A program made the translations under genes and the position numbers. This document shows, one piece after another, positions 25,115 to 33,473 of a DNA stretch of 64,000 nt. Within the stretch, counting starts at the first letter, position 1; each line of letters opens with the position of its first letter. Source of the DNA: CAXBID01 sp963815305 (GTDB taxonomy: Bacteria; Bacteroidota; Bacteroidia; Flavobacteriales; Flavobacteriaceae); the NCBI GenBank assembly GCA_963815305.1, contig CAWFFW010000001.1:2170001-2234000 (forward strand). The letters run 5' to 3'. The notes under the pieces are model-generated. The model was not told the origin of the DNA, did no database searches, and saw only the letters and a list, made by a program, of their open reading frames with translations.

Positions 25115-26089
25115 TTATTTAAAAAACGAATCTACAAACTCAAACTTATTGAAAACTTGTAAATCTTCAATACCTTCACCAACGCCTATATATTTAACCG
25201 GAATTTTAAATTGGTCTGAAATACCTATTACTACACCACCTTTTGCTGTTCCATCTAATTTTGTAACTGCCAACGATGTTACTTCAGTAGCTGCTGTAAA
25301 CTGTTTTGCTTGCTCAAATGCGTTTTGACCTGTGGAGCCATCTAAAACCAACAAAACATCATGAGGCGCATCACCAATTACTTTTTGCATCACGCGTTTT
25401 ACTTTAGTAAGCTCATTCATCAAATTTACTTTATTGTGCAAACGTCCAGCAGTGTCAATAATAATGATATCAGCTTCCTGATTCACACCAGATTGTAGAG
25501 CATCAAAAGCCACAGAAGCTGGATCGCTTCCCATGTCTTGGCGTACCATAGGAACATCTACTCTATCCGCCCAAACTTGTAATTGGTCTATTGCCGCAGC
25601 CCTAAAAGTATCAGCTGCTCCTAAAACTACTTTTAATCCTTTCTTTTTAAATTGATAGGCTAATTTTCCTATGGTTGTGGTTTTTCCAACACCATTTACA
25701 CCTACAACCATTAATACATATGGTGTTTTTTTACCATCAGCTTGTTTTGGTAACTTAGGTATGGTATACTCTGTTTCCTCACCAGAATGGGTTTCACTTA
25801 GTAGTCCTGCAATTTCCTCTCGAAGTATTTGGTTTAATTCATCTGTTCCTAAATATTTATCTTTAGATACGCGTTCTTCTATACGCTCAATAACTTTAAG
25901 TGTGGTATTAACGCCTACGTCACAAGATACTAAAACCTCCTCGAGGTTATCTAAAACCTCATCGTCTACTTTAGATTTTCCAGCTACGGCTTTACTTAAC
26001 TTACCAAAAAAATTTGATTTTGTTTTTTCTAATCCTTTGTCTAAGGTTTTCTTTTTTTCTGAAGAGAATATGTTTTTAAAAAAGCTCAT
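25115..26089 (-). CDS. ftsY: Signal recognition particle receptor FtsY
   Basis: 324 residues. A short charged N-terminal A region precedes the SRP54-type NG domain. GTPase motifs: G1 VGVNGVGKTTTIGKLAYQ, G2/G3 GAADTFRAAAIDQLQVWADR and IIIDTAGRLHNKVNLM, G4 AVTKLDGTAKGG and the closing YIGVGEGIEDLQVFNKFEFV. It docks ribosome-SRP complexes at the membrane for cotranslational insertion. Third in a row after the ribosomal protein genes and DUF4295, but a 315-nt repeat-bearing gap separates them. Confidence 0.96.
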   Translation of the reverse strand: MSFFKNIFSSEKKKTLDKGLEKTKSNFFGKLSKAVAGKSKVDDEVLDNLEEVLVSCDVGVNTTLKVIERIEERVSKDKYLGTDELNQILREEIAGLLSETHSGEETEYTIPKLPKQADGKKTPYVLMVVGVNGVGKTTTIGKLAYQFKKKGLKVVLGAADTFRAAAIDQLQVWADRVDVPMVRQDMGSDPASVAFDALQSGVNQEADIIIIDTAGRLHNKVNLMNELTKVKRVMQKVIGDAPHDVLLVLDGSTGQNAFEQAKQFTAATEVTSLAVTKLDGTAKGGVVIGISDQFKIPVKYIGVGEGIEDLQVFNKFEFVDSFFK

Positions 26090-26128
26090 TTTAATAATGG
26101 GTTGGTTTTTTAATTCAAACTTTATTTT

Positions 26129-26210
26129 GCGTTAGCGATTGCAGTGTAAATCCTTTTGCTTTTGCAAAAGATTGCAACGGAAAGCGCGACCCTTGTGGTA
26201 ACGCCCAAAT
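26129..26210 (-). repeat. Intergenic repeat element, copy 1
   Basis: Read on the minus strand it begins ATTTGGGCGTTACCA, continues GGGTCGCGCTTTCC, holds an internal palindrome (CTTTTGCAAAAG) and ends CAATCGCTAACGC. Both ends recur in the opposite orientation at 29341-29450. Confidence 0.7.
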
Positions 26211-26286
26211 GACTAATGTCAATTATCCTACCATAAAATTTTACTGCAATTATGACAGGAAAACAAAATCGGAATTTTGTTTTTAG

Positions 26287-26306
26287 GCTCCCGATTTGGC
26301 GGGAAT
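26287..26306. repeat. Dispersed palindrome, degenerate copy
   Basis: TCCCG / CGGGA arms with a 6-nt loop, followed by ATGACAATTT, the same trailing sequence as the copy at 22627-22646. Confidence 0.55.
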
Positions 26307-26350
26307 GACAATTTCAAATGAAATCTTTGCAAACCAAATATAAATATAAA

Positions 26351-26380
26351 AAAGCAGCTTTCCGTTTAGAAAGCTGCTTT
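26351..26380 (-). terminator. Terminator of the rpmB-rpmG-DUF4295 operon
   Basis: 11-bp stem AAAGCAGCTTT / AAAGCTGCTTT with an 8-nt loop, followed on the minus strand by six or more T. It separates the ribosomal operon from ftsY. Confidence 0.9.
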
Positions 26381-26404
26381 GTGTATATTGTATGAAGTAA
26401 GTTT

Positions 26405-26557
26405 TTACTTTTTAGTTAAAAAGTCGTTTACTTGTTCTGGATTCATAATCGATTCCACAAACATATAAGCACCAGTTTTAGGTGACTTAACCATTTTTAT
26501 TGCTTTTGTTAATCTTTTTGATCCTGTTTGTAATGATGCTACTGATTTTTTTGCCAT
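26405..26557 (-). CDS. DUF4295 domain-containing small protein
   Basis: 50-residue protein: MAKKSVASLQTGSKRLTKAI, then MVKSPKTGAYMFVESIMNPE and a lysine-rich end. It is very basic, and DUF4295 is a short family found in Bacteroidota directly after rpmG. Function unknown; gene order and charge suggest an association with the ribosome. It follows rpmG by 38 nt and precedes the operon terminator. Confidence 0.88.
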   Translation of the reverse strand: MAKKSVASLQTGSKRLTKAIKMVKSPKTGAYMFVESIMNPEQVNDFLTKK

Positions 26558-26595
26558 GACTTATGCCTTATTTGAAGTTTATAATAAACCCCTAA

Positions 26596-26778
26596 TTATT
26601 TAATTTCTTTATGAACTGTCATACGTTTAAGAATAGGATTAAATTTTTTAATCTCCATTCTATCTGGCGTATTCTTTTTATTTTTTGTAGTAATGTAACG
26701 TGAAGTTCCTGCTTGACCAGACTCTTTATGCTCTGTACATTCTAAAATTACCTGTATTCTGTTACCTCTTTTTGCCAT
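26596..26778 (-). CDS. rpmG: 50S ribosomal protein L33
   Basis: 60 residues: MAKRGNRIQVILECTEHKES, then RYITTKNKKNTPDRMEIKKF and a C-terminal MTVHKEIK. This is the L33 family of the large subunit near the E site. Only one of the usual zinc-ribbon Cys residues is present (ECTEH), so it is a non-zinc (C-minus) form. Between rpmB and DUF4295. Confidence 0.95.
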   Translation of the reverse strand: MAKRGNRIQVILECTEHKESGQAGTSRYITTKNKKNTPDRMEIKKFNPILKRMTVHKEIK

Positions 26779-26804
26779 TTCTTTTTATTATTAAGTGCAA
26801 CTAA

Positions 26805-27041
26805 TTATTTTAAAAAACCGTTAGATTTCGCTTTTTTAATAGCCGCAGAAATACCTATTTTATTGATAGTTTTTAAAGCAGAAGTTGCAACTTTTAAAGT
26901 CACCCATTTATCCTCTTCTGGAATGTAAAAACGTTTCTTTACTAAATTCGCATTAAACTTGCGTTTAGTTCTGTTCATTGCATGAGACACGTTGTTTCCA
27001 ACCATGGCCTTCTTTCCTGTAAGTTCACAAACTCTTGACAT
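26805..27041 (-). CDS. rpmB: 50S ribosomal protein L28
   Basis: 78 residues: MSRVCELTGKKAMVGNNVSH, then RTKRKFNANLVKKRFYIPEE and the C-terminal KTINKIGISAAIKKAK. First gene of the ribosomal operon, with a canonical promoter 42 nt upstream. It lacks a CxxC pair and so is probably zinc-independent. Confidence 0.96.
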   Translation of the reverse strand: MSRVCELTGKKAMVGNNVSHAMNRTKRKFNANLVKKRFYIPEEDKWVTLKVATSALKTINKIGISAAIKKAKSNGFLK

Positions 27042-27082
27042 TATTTTATAACTTTAAATTGGTGTTGCTTAAAATCGAGGTG

Positions 27083-27112
27083 CAAATATACAAATTCTTT
27101 ATATTATGCCAA
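27083..27112 (-). promoter_or_regulatory. Canonical promoter of rpmB-rpmG-DUF4295
   Basis: On the minus strand: TTG (27110-27112), exactly 19 nt, TATATTTG (27083-27090). Confidence 0.8.
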
Positions 27113-27122
27113 CCTAATTTTA

Positions 27123-28373
27123 TCAATTTTTAAAAATTTCTTTTAGCAACATTTCAAGGGCTTTATTTACGGCTTTATTAATAACTTTTAATCGTAAATT
27201 CCCGAAGTTAAATTCTTTGGAATAAACACTCGTTTTTGTAGCAATAGCAATAAATACCGTACCAACCTCTGCATCTGATTCGCCTTTTGTTGGTCCCGCA
27301 TTTCCTGTAGTAGCGATGGCATAGTCTGATTGAAATAGACGGATAGCGTTTATAGCCATAGACTCTACTATTTGAGTACTAACTACAGAATGAGCGTTAA
27401 TGTCTTCTTTTGAAACGCCTAAAACATCAATTTTTGATTGTGTTGCATAAGTCACTACACCACCATTAAAATAGGCTGATGCCCCAGGGTTTACTGTAAA
27501 ACGTTCCGCAACTGCACCACCAGTGCAACTTTCGGCAATTGATAAAGTTTTGCCTAACTTAGCAAGTTGCTTTGCAATAATCATTTCAACCGAACCTTCT
27601 TCATCTTCAAAACCCGAAAATTCGTCCTTTATTAATGGTATTACCTGATCAATTTGTTGCTGAACCTCTTCCTTTAATAACGTTTCATCAAATCCTTTTG
27701 TTGATAAACGCAACCGCATTATTCCTAAATTTGGTAAATAGGCTAATTTGATGTGTTTTGGCAAAGCATCTTCCCATTTTTCAATTCTTTCAGCTAAGGC
27801 ACTTTCTCCTAAACCATAAACTAATAACGTTTTATGTAAAATATAAGGCCGTTTAAATTTATCTTTAAGTTTTGGAATCACCTCATTCTCAACCAAGGCA
27901 TTCATTTCATAAGGTACACCAGGAAGTGAAATAAAAACTTTGTTTTCTTTTTCTAACCACATCCCAGGCGCTGTACCAATTTTATTCATTAGTACTTTAG
28001 CTTTTGATGGCACAAGTGCCTGATCTTTATTTACCTGCAAAAGCGTTGTTCTTACGTGCTGTTTCCAGATAGACTCTATATTCTCTAAAACAGCATCACT
28101 TTTCACTAAATTATCGTTAAAATATTCAGCAATAGTTTTTTTGGTAATATCGTCCTTTGTTGGTCCTAAACCACCAGTAAGAATTATAATATCCGATTGA
28201 TTTTCAGCATCTTTAAGAGCTTTTAGGATGTGTTCTTTATCATCTTGTATAGATGTAATTTGATATACTGAAACACCTATTTTATTGAGTTGTTTAGCTA
28301 TAAACGCAGAATTGGTATCGATAACTTGACCAATAAGAAGCTCATCACCTATAGTTATTATTTCGGCTAGCAT
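27123..28373 (-). CDS. cinA: CinA family protein, competence/damage-inducible; NMN deamidase-like
   Basis: 416 residues in two domains. The N-terminal MoCF/COG1058 part has EIITIGDELLIGQVIDTNSA and ILTGGLGPTKDDITKKT, the region linked to ADP-ribose pyrophosphatase activity. The C-terminal PncC part has LSIAESCTGGAVAERFT, VVTYATQSKIDVLGV and TGNAGPTKGES with its nucleophilic Ser (nicotinamide mononucleotide deamidase). The pair recycles pyridine nucleotides. Its start overlaps the Hpt stop by one base (TAATG), so the genes are cotranslated. Confidence 0.94.
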   Translation of the reverse strand: MLAEIITIGDELLIGQVIDTNSAFIAKQLNKIGVSVYQITSIQDDKEHILKALKDAENQSDIIILTGGLGPTKDDITKKTIAEYFNDNLVKSDAVLENIESIWKQHVRTTLLQVNKDQALVPSKAKVLMNKIGTAPGMWLEKENKVFISLPGVPYEMNALVENEVIPKLKDKFKRPYILHKTLLVYGLGESALAERIEKWEDALPKHIKLAYLPNLGIMRLRLSTKGFDETLLKEEVQQQIDQVIPLIKDEFSGFEDEEGSVEMIIAKQLAKLGKTLSIAESCTGGAVAERFTVNPGASAYFNGGVVTYATQSKIDVLGVSKEDINAHSVVSTQIVESMAINAIRLFQSDYAIATTGNAGPTKGESDAEVGTVFIAIATKTSVYSKEFNFGNLRLKVINKAVNKALEMLLKEIFKN

Positions 28374-28714
28374 TATAAATTAAAGTCAGACTTTATCTCT
28401 GCAAGAGCGTTGTGAACAGCTGTCATAACAACATCTAATTGTTCGGTAACATCCACATCGGTTTTGGTAAACTTGCCCCAATCTTGTACTTCAATTAATG
28501 TGTCGAGCACACCTAGTTCAAACAAATCAATCGTGGGTTTCATTTTATGTGCTGCCTGATACGCTTCTTGATAGTCTTTTTCGGCCACAGCCTTTTTTAA
28601 TCGTTCAGCATCTACTGATACTTCTTCTAAAAATGTTTCAGCCAATGTGTTAATAAAATCTTCGTCGTTATCGGCTAATTCACGTACTCTAAATAATTTG
28701 TAATGTTGTTCCAT
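28373..28714 (-). CDS. Hpt domain protein
   Basis: 113 residues, a lone histidine phosphotransfer four-helix bundle. The phosphoacceptor His lies in QAAHKMKPTIDLFEL near residue 57. It would pass phosphate between response-regulator receivers in a phosphorelay. No kinase or regulator is adjacent, so its partners are elsewhere. It sits between the FAH hydrolase (1 nt away) and cinA (overlapping), an arrangement common in Flavobacteriaceae. Confidence 0.88.
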   Translation of the reverse strand: MEQHYKLFRVRELADNDEDFINTLAETFLEEVSVDAERLKKAVAEKDYQEAYQAAHKMKPTIDLFELGVLDTLIEVQDWGKFTKTDVDVTEQLDVVMTAVHNALAEIKSDFNL

Positions 28715-29326
28715 TTATTTTACTGTTATTGAAAACATTGCCTTGTTTCCTATAAATCCTTTTAATTCATCATTAGCAATTACTTTGCCAACTCCTGCCG
28801 GTGTGCCTGTAAATATAATATCTCCAATCTTTAAAGTAAAATATTTTGACACATATTCTATTAATTCATCAATTTTCCAAAGCATAAGGCTTGTATTTCC
28901 TTTTTGTACAATTTTGTCGTTCTTTTTTAAAGAAAACTCAATAGCATCAACATCCTGTATATCGCTCACTGGCAACCAATTGCCTATTACAGCTGCACCA
29001 TCAAAACTTTTGGCCTTTTCCCATGGCAACCCTTTTTCTTTTAATTTACTTTGTAAATCGCGTGCTGTAAAATCAATACCCAAACCAATTTCCTTATAAT
29101 ATTTATGCGCAAACTTTCTATCAATATGCTTACCAACACGATTAATCTTTACCAAAACTTCGACTTCATGATGCACATCATTCGAAAAATCTGGAATAAA
29201 AAAGGGTTGTTTTTTTAGCAAAACAGCAGTGTCAGGTTTCAAAAAAACTACTGGATCCGTTGGTTTTTCATTTTCCAATTCTTCTATATGTTCGGTATAA
29301 TTTCTACCAATGCAAATGAGTTTCAT
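28715..29326 (-). CDS. Fumarylacetoacetate hydrolase family protein
   Basis: 203 residues, the short YcgM/FAHD1-like form. It starts KLICIGRNYTEHIEELE; the metal-binding site is in DVHHEVEVLVKI, then GIDFTARDLQSKLKEKGLPW and the closing GDIIFTGTPAGVG. FAHD1-type enzymes hydrolyse acylpyruvates or decarboxylate oxaloacetate; exact substrate unknown. First gene of a tight FAH-Hpt-cinA operon. The upstream region carries repeat copy 2, and no obvious promoter box. Confidence 0.9.
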   Translation of the reverse strand: MKLICIGRNYTEHIEELENEKPTDPVVFLKPDTAVLLKKQPFFIPDFSNDVHHEVEVLVKINRVGKHIDRKFAHKYYKEIGLGIDFTARDLQSKLKEKGLPWEKAKSFDGAAVIGNWLPVSDIQDVDAIEFSLKKNDKIVQKGNTSLMLWKIDELIEYVSKYFTLKIGDIIFTGTPAGVGKVIANDELKGFIGNKAMFSITVK

Positions 29327-29340
29327 CTTTTAATATTTTA

Positions 29341-29450
29341 ATTTGGGCGTTCCCATCTGGTCGGGCTTTCACTACTCGCTCCTTCCTTCGTCAGGGAGCT
29401 CAAACAATTAGCCTGCGTTGAGCGCAGTCGAAACGTTCAATCGCTAACGC
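29341..29450 (+). repeat. Intergenic repeat element, copy 2
   Basis: It starts ATTTGGGCGTTCCCA, continues GGTCGGGCTTTCA and ends CAATCGCTAACGC, the same ends as copy 1 (26129-26210) but in opposite orientation. The centre differs and includes GCGTTGAGCGCAGTCGAAAC, a further palindrome-rich piece. Confidence 0.7.
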
Positions 29451-29579
29451 GGGTCAGTCCGCAATAGTTTGCATTCAACTCAAAGTCATTCTTTATCCGT
29501 TAAATTCATAATTTAAGGCTTAGTAATTTGAGTAAAAATTAAATTTTATTTGTTATATACGCATGTTATAGCCAGTTTT

Positions 29580-30092
29580 TTATTCCTTATTCAAAAATTC
29601 AGTTACTAAATTATTCTTTTCAGATTCCATTTCACATGTCCAACTATCTATCCACCATCTTCCATTGTCATAATGTAGCTGAATGCTATTTAGTCCTTTA
29701 ATATTGGATTCAGTTTTTAGGTCAGTCCGTATTTCAAATGCACTCCAAACTTGTGCAATATTTCCATATTTATTTACTATTCTTTTTAGTTCCTTTTCGT
29801 GAAAATCCTCTTTAGGTAATAATCCGATTGGTATATATTCCGCTTCAAGAGTATGTGATTCAGCTTTCCCATTTTCGTCCAGTCTAGTTATAACAGCATT
29901 GTCCGAATGAATATATTTATCTCTCTCAAATTCCCAAGGCTCACTACTCGAACCAGAAACAACATCGTAATATGCATTTATTATTGCATCTATTGATTTT
30001 ACGTCTTTCGCATACTTATCTTTCATAGTTTGTCCGAAAATTGAATTGAAAGCAAAAACTATGCTGATTGATGTAAGAATTATTTTGTTCAT
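29580..30092 (-). CDS. Secreted protein, NTF2/SnoaL-like
   Basis: 170 residues from MNKIILTSISIVFAFNSIFG, a signal peptide cleaved after GQT. The mature part (IDAIINAYYDVVSGS, then YIHSDNAVI and GRWWIDSWTCEMESE) has the length and pattern of a nuclear transport factor 2-like fold used by DUF4440/SnoaL proteins. No catalytic residues can be claimed. It stands alone between repeat-rich gaps and is flanked on both sides by similar GTTATA/GCCA-containing sequence, so a recent insertion is possible. Confidence 0.6.
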   Translation of the reverse strand: MNKIILTSISIVFAFNSIFGQTMKDKYAKDVKSIDAIINAYYDVVSGSSSEPWEFERDKYIHSDNAVITRLDENGKAESHTLEAEYIPIGLLPKEDFHEKELKRIVNKYGNIAQVWSAFEIRTDLKTESNIKGLNSIQLHYDNGRWWIDSWTCEMESEKNNLVTEFLNKE

Positions 30093-30288
30093 ATAGATTG
30101 GTTTCAAATTTTTGCCAACGTGTTATATAGTAACTTTTATCACTCATACCCCATAAATAAGTCCGGATATTATAAATTTTGGTCACTGTTATATACTGTA
30201 AAGATATTTTATATAGCGTTATCTAAAGGGCTTTTTATCTGCTATAAATCTTTTCAAGTCGCATATATCTAGCTTCAGACGACTTCTT

Positions 30289-31065
30289 TTATTTCAATTT
30301 ATTATTAAAACTCCTTAATTTAATGGCGGTCAATACCTTTTTGGTATAAAGTGGGAAATCTGCATTTAATAACCAACCAAAATAACCAGGTTCGGTTTCT
30401 AAAACATCAGTTACTAATTTACCTTTATGCTTACCAAAAGAGAAACACTCCTCTCCCTTTTTATTATAGGCTATAAAACCAGCAAAATCTGCAAAATTTT
30501 TACGTGAACTAAATTCTGCTAGAAATTTGGTGTTATTTTCAAGGTCATCATACTTAGCAACTTGTGCTTTTAAAACTTCGTAAGTAGCGTTGGTATCTGC
30601 CTCAGCACCATGCGCACCTTCCAAATTTTTATCGCAATAAAATTTATAAGCAGCAGTTAAAGTGCGTTGCTCCATTTTATGAAAAATAGTTTGAACATCT
30701 ACAGCTAAACAATTTTTCATATCAAAATCGATTTCTGCACGAAGCATTTCTTCTGCCAAAAGTGGAATATCAAAACGATTAGAATTAAAGCCTCCTAAAT
30801 CGGAGTCTCTAATCATATTGTAAACATCTTTGGCCAGCTCTTTAAAGGTAGGCTCGTTTGCCACTTTCTCATCCGTTATTCCATGAATTTCTATAACCTC
30901 TTTAGGGATTTTCATTTCAGGATTTACCAACCACGTTTTACTTTCTTCAGTGCCGTTGGGAAATACTTTAAGAATTGAAATTTCCACGATGCGGTCGTGA
31001 GTTATATTAACCCCTGTGGTTTCTAAATCGAAAAAACAGATAGGTTTTGTAAGGTTTAATTGCAT
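30289..31065 (-). CDS. DEDDh 3'-5' exonuclease with C-terminal DUF3820-like segment
   Basis: 258 residues. Exonuclease motifs: Exo I FFDLETTGVNI (Asp and Glu metal ligands), Exo II GGFNSNRFDIPLL, Exo III with HGAEADTNA (the DEDDh His and Asp). The C-terminal FSFGKHKGKLVTDVLETEPG resembles a DUF3820 segment seen in other stand-alone exonucleases. It is homologous to the epsilon proofreading subunit of Pol III but is probably a repair or turnover nuclease. It overlaps the upstream secreted protein gene by one base (TAATG). Confidence 0.9.
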   Translation of the reverse strand: MQLNLTKPICFFDLETTGVNITHDRIVEISILKVFPNGTEESKTWLVNPEMKIPKEVIEIHGITDEKVANEPTFKELAKDVYNMIRDSDLGGFNSNRFDIPLLAEEMLRAEIDFDMKNCLAVDVQTIFHKMEQRTLTAAYKFYCDKNLEGAHGAEADTNATYEVLKAQVAKYDDLENNTKFLAEFSSRKNFADFAGFIAYNKKGEECFSFGKHKGKLVTDVLETEPGYFGWLLNADFPLYTKKVLTAIKLRSFNNKLK

Positions 31066-31913
31066 TAGTTTTGTTTTTTTAAAGCTTCAAATTCTTTTTC
31101 AAAAGAAATTTTAGTTCTTTCCCACTCATCTTTATCTAATAAGTTTTCAAATGTAATATGATTATTATTAAAATGATCATCATTGCAATAAACTAAAAAT
31201 TCTCCTGTGGGTTTAATCATTAATAGATTAAACTGGTTTTTATTTCTAATAAAAATTTTTCTTAATAAACCTCCATAATCTTGGTACCATTCCAATTGTT
31301 TTACTTCATTAGGATGACCTCCATTATAATTATAGAAATGAAAGAGAAGGTTGTCTTTTTTATATTCATTAAATTTTCGAACACATGATTTGTGTGATTT
31401 TATGAACTTTCTATAGTTTTCAACATGAACGTGTTTAGCGATTTTCCTTAAATTAGTCAAATCAAATACGACTCCATCTGTTATACCGTGAGATTCAATG
31501 GGTTTTTTAATTTCATCACCTAAACTGTCATAATTAACAATTTTATTATGCTTTGGAAATTTAGATTTTGAGTGTAAAGTATCTATATAATGAATTACCA
31601 TGGCTTTAGTTGTATCTATTCCATTCGTTTTATTTAAAAGTTTAAATAGTTGACTTTTCGTAATTGGCATTAATTTTCCGAAACGATACCTGTAATTTAT
31701 TTCTTTCAATACTAAAGTATCACCAACATATTTCATACCGTAATAAATAGAAGAATTTAATTTATTTTCAAAAATTTTTTTCGAAGTCCTTTTACCGTTT
31801 TCATCAATATATAAAGTATCACCTTGAGCATATAGAAATGAAAAATTTAAAATAAAAACAAATATGGAGATTGATTTTGAAACTTTAAATACTAAACCTA
31901 TTTTTATACTCAT
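31065..31913 (-). CDS. Secreted protein of unknown family
   Basis: 282 residues with a clear signal peptide (SISIFVFILNFSFLYA, cleavage before QGDTLY). The mature protein is Lys/Asn-rich and contains DTLYIDENGKRTSKKIF near its N-terminus, a pattern of many Flavobacteriaceae secreted proteins. I see no known domain, lipobox, T9SS domain or catalytic motif. It is translationally coupled to the exonuclease, but a shared pathway is not evident since one product is exported. Confidence 0.6.
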   Translation of the reverse strand: MSIKIGLVFKVSKSISIFVFILNFSFLYAQGDTLYIDENGKRTSKKIFENKLNSSIYYGMKYVGDTLVLKEINYRYRFGKLMPITKSQLFKLLNKTNGIDTTKAMVIHYIDTLHSKSKFPKHNKIVNYDSLGDEIKKPIESHGITDGVVFDLTNLRKIAKHVHVENYRKFIKSHKSCVRKFNEYKKDNLLFHFYNYNGGHPNEVKQLEWYQDYGGLLRKIFIRNKNQFNLLMIKPTGEFLVYCNDDHFNNNHITFENLLDKDEWERTKISFEKEFEALKKQN

Positions 31914-31993
31914 AGCAGATCTATTATTTTTTTTATTTAAAATAACATCTTATAAAAATAAAAAATCCAACCAGTAAAACGATTAGTTTTTTA

Positions 31994-32019
31994 TTTTTTC
32001 TCTTACTCGAGAGAAAAAA
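31994..32019 (-). terminator. Hairpin after the E2 gene, likely terminator
   Basis: Perfect 9-bp stem TTTTTTCTC / GAGAAAAAA with an 8-nt loop, AT-rich, between the E2 gene and the next gene. Confidence 0.5.
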
Positions 32020-32039
32020 CATTTAATCTACTTGATGAG

Positions 32040-32059
32040 ATTCCTGCCTTCGCAGGAAT
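32040..32059. repeat. Dispersed 20-bp palindrome, perfect copy
   Basis: ATTCCTGC / GCAGGAAT with loop CTTC, followed by GAGAGAATT. It lies directly after the E2 stop. Confidence 0.75.
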
Positions 32060-32066
32060 GAGAGAA

Positions 32067-33389
32067 TTATACCTCTCTATTTACATCCCAAGCTTCAAGA
32101 TAATCTTTAACAGCTTTTACAAATTGCCCACCAAGCGCACCATTCACAACACGATGGTCATATGAATGTGATAAAAACATTCTGTATCGGATACCAATAA
32201 AATCGCCTTCTGAGGTTTCGATTACCGCAGGTACTTTTCTAATTGCACCAAGTGCTAAAATACCTACTTGTGGTTGATTAATAATGGGTGTACCCATAAT
32301 ACTACCAAAAGTTCCCACGTTAGTAACTGTGTAAGTACCCCCTTGGGTATCATCTGGTTTTAACTTACCAGTTCTAGCTCGATGAGCCAAATCGTTTACC
32401 TGTTTGGTCATACCAACCAAATTAAGCTGATCTGCATTTTTTATTACAGGAACAATTAAATTACCATCAGGTAAAGCTGCTGCCATGCCTAAATTAATAT
32501 TTTTCTTTTTTATAATGGTATCGCCTTTAAGTGAAATATTCATCATGGGATAATCGCGTAAAGCCTTGGCAATTGCTTCCATGAAAATAGGTGTAAAGGT
32601 TAGGTTTTCACCATCAAGTTTCATAAAACCATCTTTAACTTTCTTTCTCCAATTCCAAATATTGGTTACATCAGCCTCAATAAAACTTTGTACGTGTGCA
32701 GATGTTTTAATGGATTCAACCATATGGTGTGCAACAAGCTTACCCATTCTGGTCATTTCTATAATTTCGTCTTGTCCACTGGCTAAAATTGGCTCTAAAG
32801 CCACTTGTTTTTGTGTATCGGAAACAATCTTTTTAATAACAGGCGTTTCGTCTTGCTTTTCTATAGTTTTTTGTGTTTCGCCTCTATTCTTAATAAAATC
32901 TAAAATATCATTTTTAGTAACTCGTCCTTCTTTGCCTGTTCCTTTTATACCATCAAGTTCACGTTGAGAAATGGCTTCCTCTTTTGCTATATTTTTTACT
33001 AACGGGGAATAAAAACGCGTACCTGATGACGTTACAGGAACAACAATTTCTTTTGCTTTATAAATATCTTGTTCGATGCTTTCAACAGCAACCATATCAT
33101 TATCTGCATCATCAACTTCCTTATTTTCATTGAAATCATCATCTTCACCTGCAATTTCAATAATTCCCAAAACTTGACCTACTTGAACGACATCGTCAAC
33201 ATTAAAAAACTTCTCAACCAACACGCCGTCTACTTCACTAGGAACTTCACTATCTACCTTGTCTGTAGCAATTTCTAAAACCGCTTCATCTAATTCTATA
33301 GGGTCTCCAACTTCTTTTAACCAAGACGTTATAATTGCCTCGGCAATACTCTCTCCCATTTTTGGTAATTTCAGTTCAAACTTTGCCAT
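32067..33389 (-). CDS. 2-oxo acid dehydrogenase E2 component (dihydrolipoyl acyltransferase)
   Basis: 440 residues. A lipoyl domain (1-80) has the lipoylated Lys in EIATDKVDSEVPSEVDGV; a peripheral-subunit-binding domain (about 135-170) has SPLVKNIAKEEAISQRELDG; the acyltransferase domain follows with the active-site segment SHSYDHRVVNGALGGQF. The consensus is HxxxDG; here Asn replaces Asp after the His. Branched-chain-type E2 proteins of this group feed branched acyl-CoA to iso-fatty acid synthesis. No E1 or E3 gene is in the window, so it is an unlinked E2. Confidence 0.92.
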   Translation of the reverse strand: MAKFELKLPKMGESIAEAIITSWLKEVGDPIELDEAVLEIATDKVDSEVPSEVDGVLVEKFFNVDDVVQVGQVLGIIEIAGEDDDFNENKEVDDADNDMVAVESIEQDIYKAKEIVVPVTSSGTRFYSPLVKNIAKEEAISQRELDGIKGTGKEGRVTKNDILDFIKNRGETQKTIEKQDETPVIKKIVSDTQKQVALEPILASGQDEIIEMTRMGKLVAHHMVESIKTSAHVQSFIEADVTNIWNWRKKVKDGFMKLDGENLTFTPIFMEAIAKALRDYPMMNISLKGDTIIKKKNINLGMAAALPDGNLIVPVIKNADQLNLVGMTKQVNDLAHRARTGKLKPDDTQGGTYTVTNVGTFGSIMGTPIINQPQVGILALGAIRKVPAVIETSEGDFIGIRYRMFLSHSYDHRVVNGALGGQFVKAVKDYLEAWDVNREV

Positions 33390-33426
33390 ATTAACAATGT
33401 AATGCTTGTTTTTTGATTGTAAAATG

Positions 33427-33434
33427 CAAAATTA
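33427..33434 (-). promoter_or_regulatory. -7 box of the E2 gene
   Basis: TAATTTTG on the minus strand, 37 nt before the ATG; no matching TTG at 19 nt. Confidence 0.45.
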
Positions 33435-33473
33435 ATGAAAAATCAATGATTCCATTAACTTATAAGCAATAAT

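Noticed and set aside
25671..26135. 154-codon plus-strand open frame opposite ftsY
   Set aside because: It mirrors a highly conserved gene, has no recognisable domain and no promoter; ftsY on the other strand is certain.
32566..32967. 133-codon plus-strand frame inside the E2 gene
   Set aside because: Opposite-strand shadow of a conserved gene with no homology seen.
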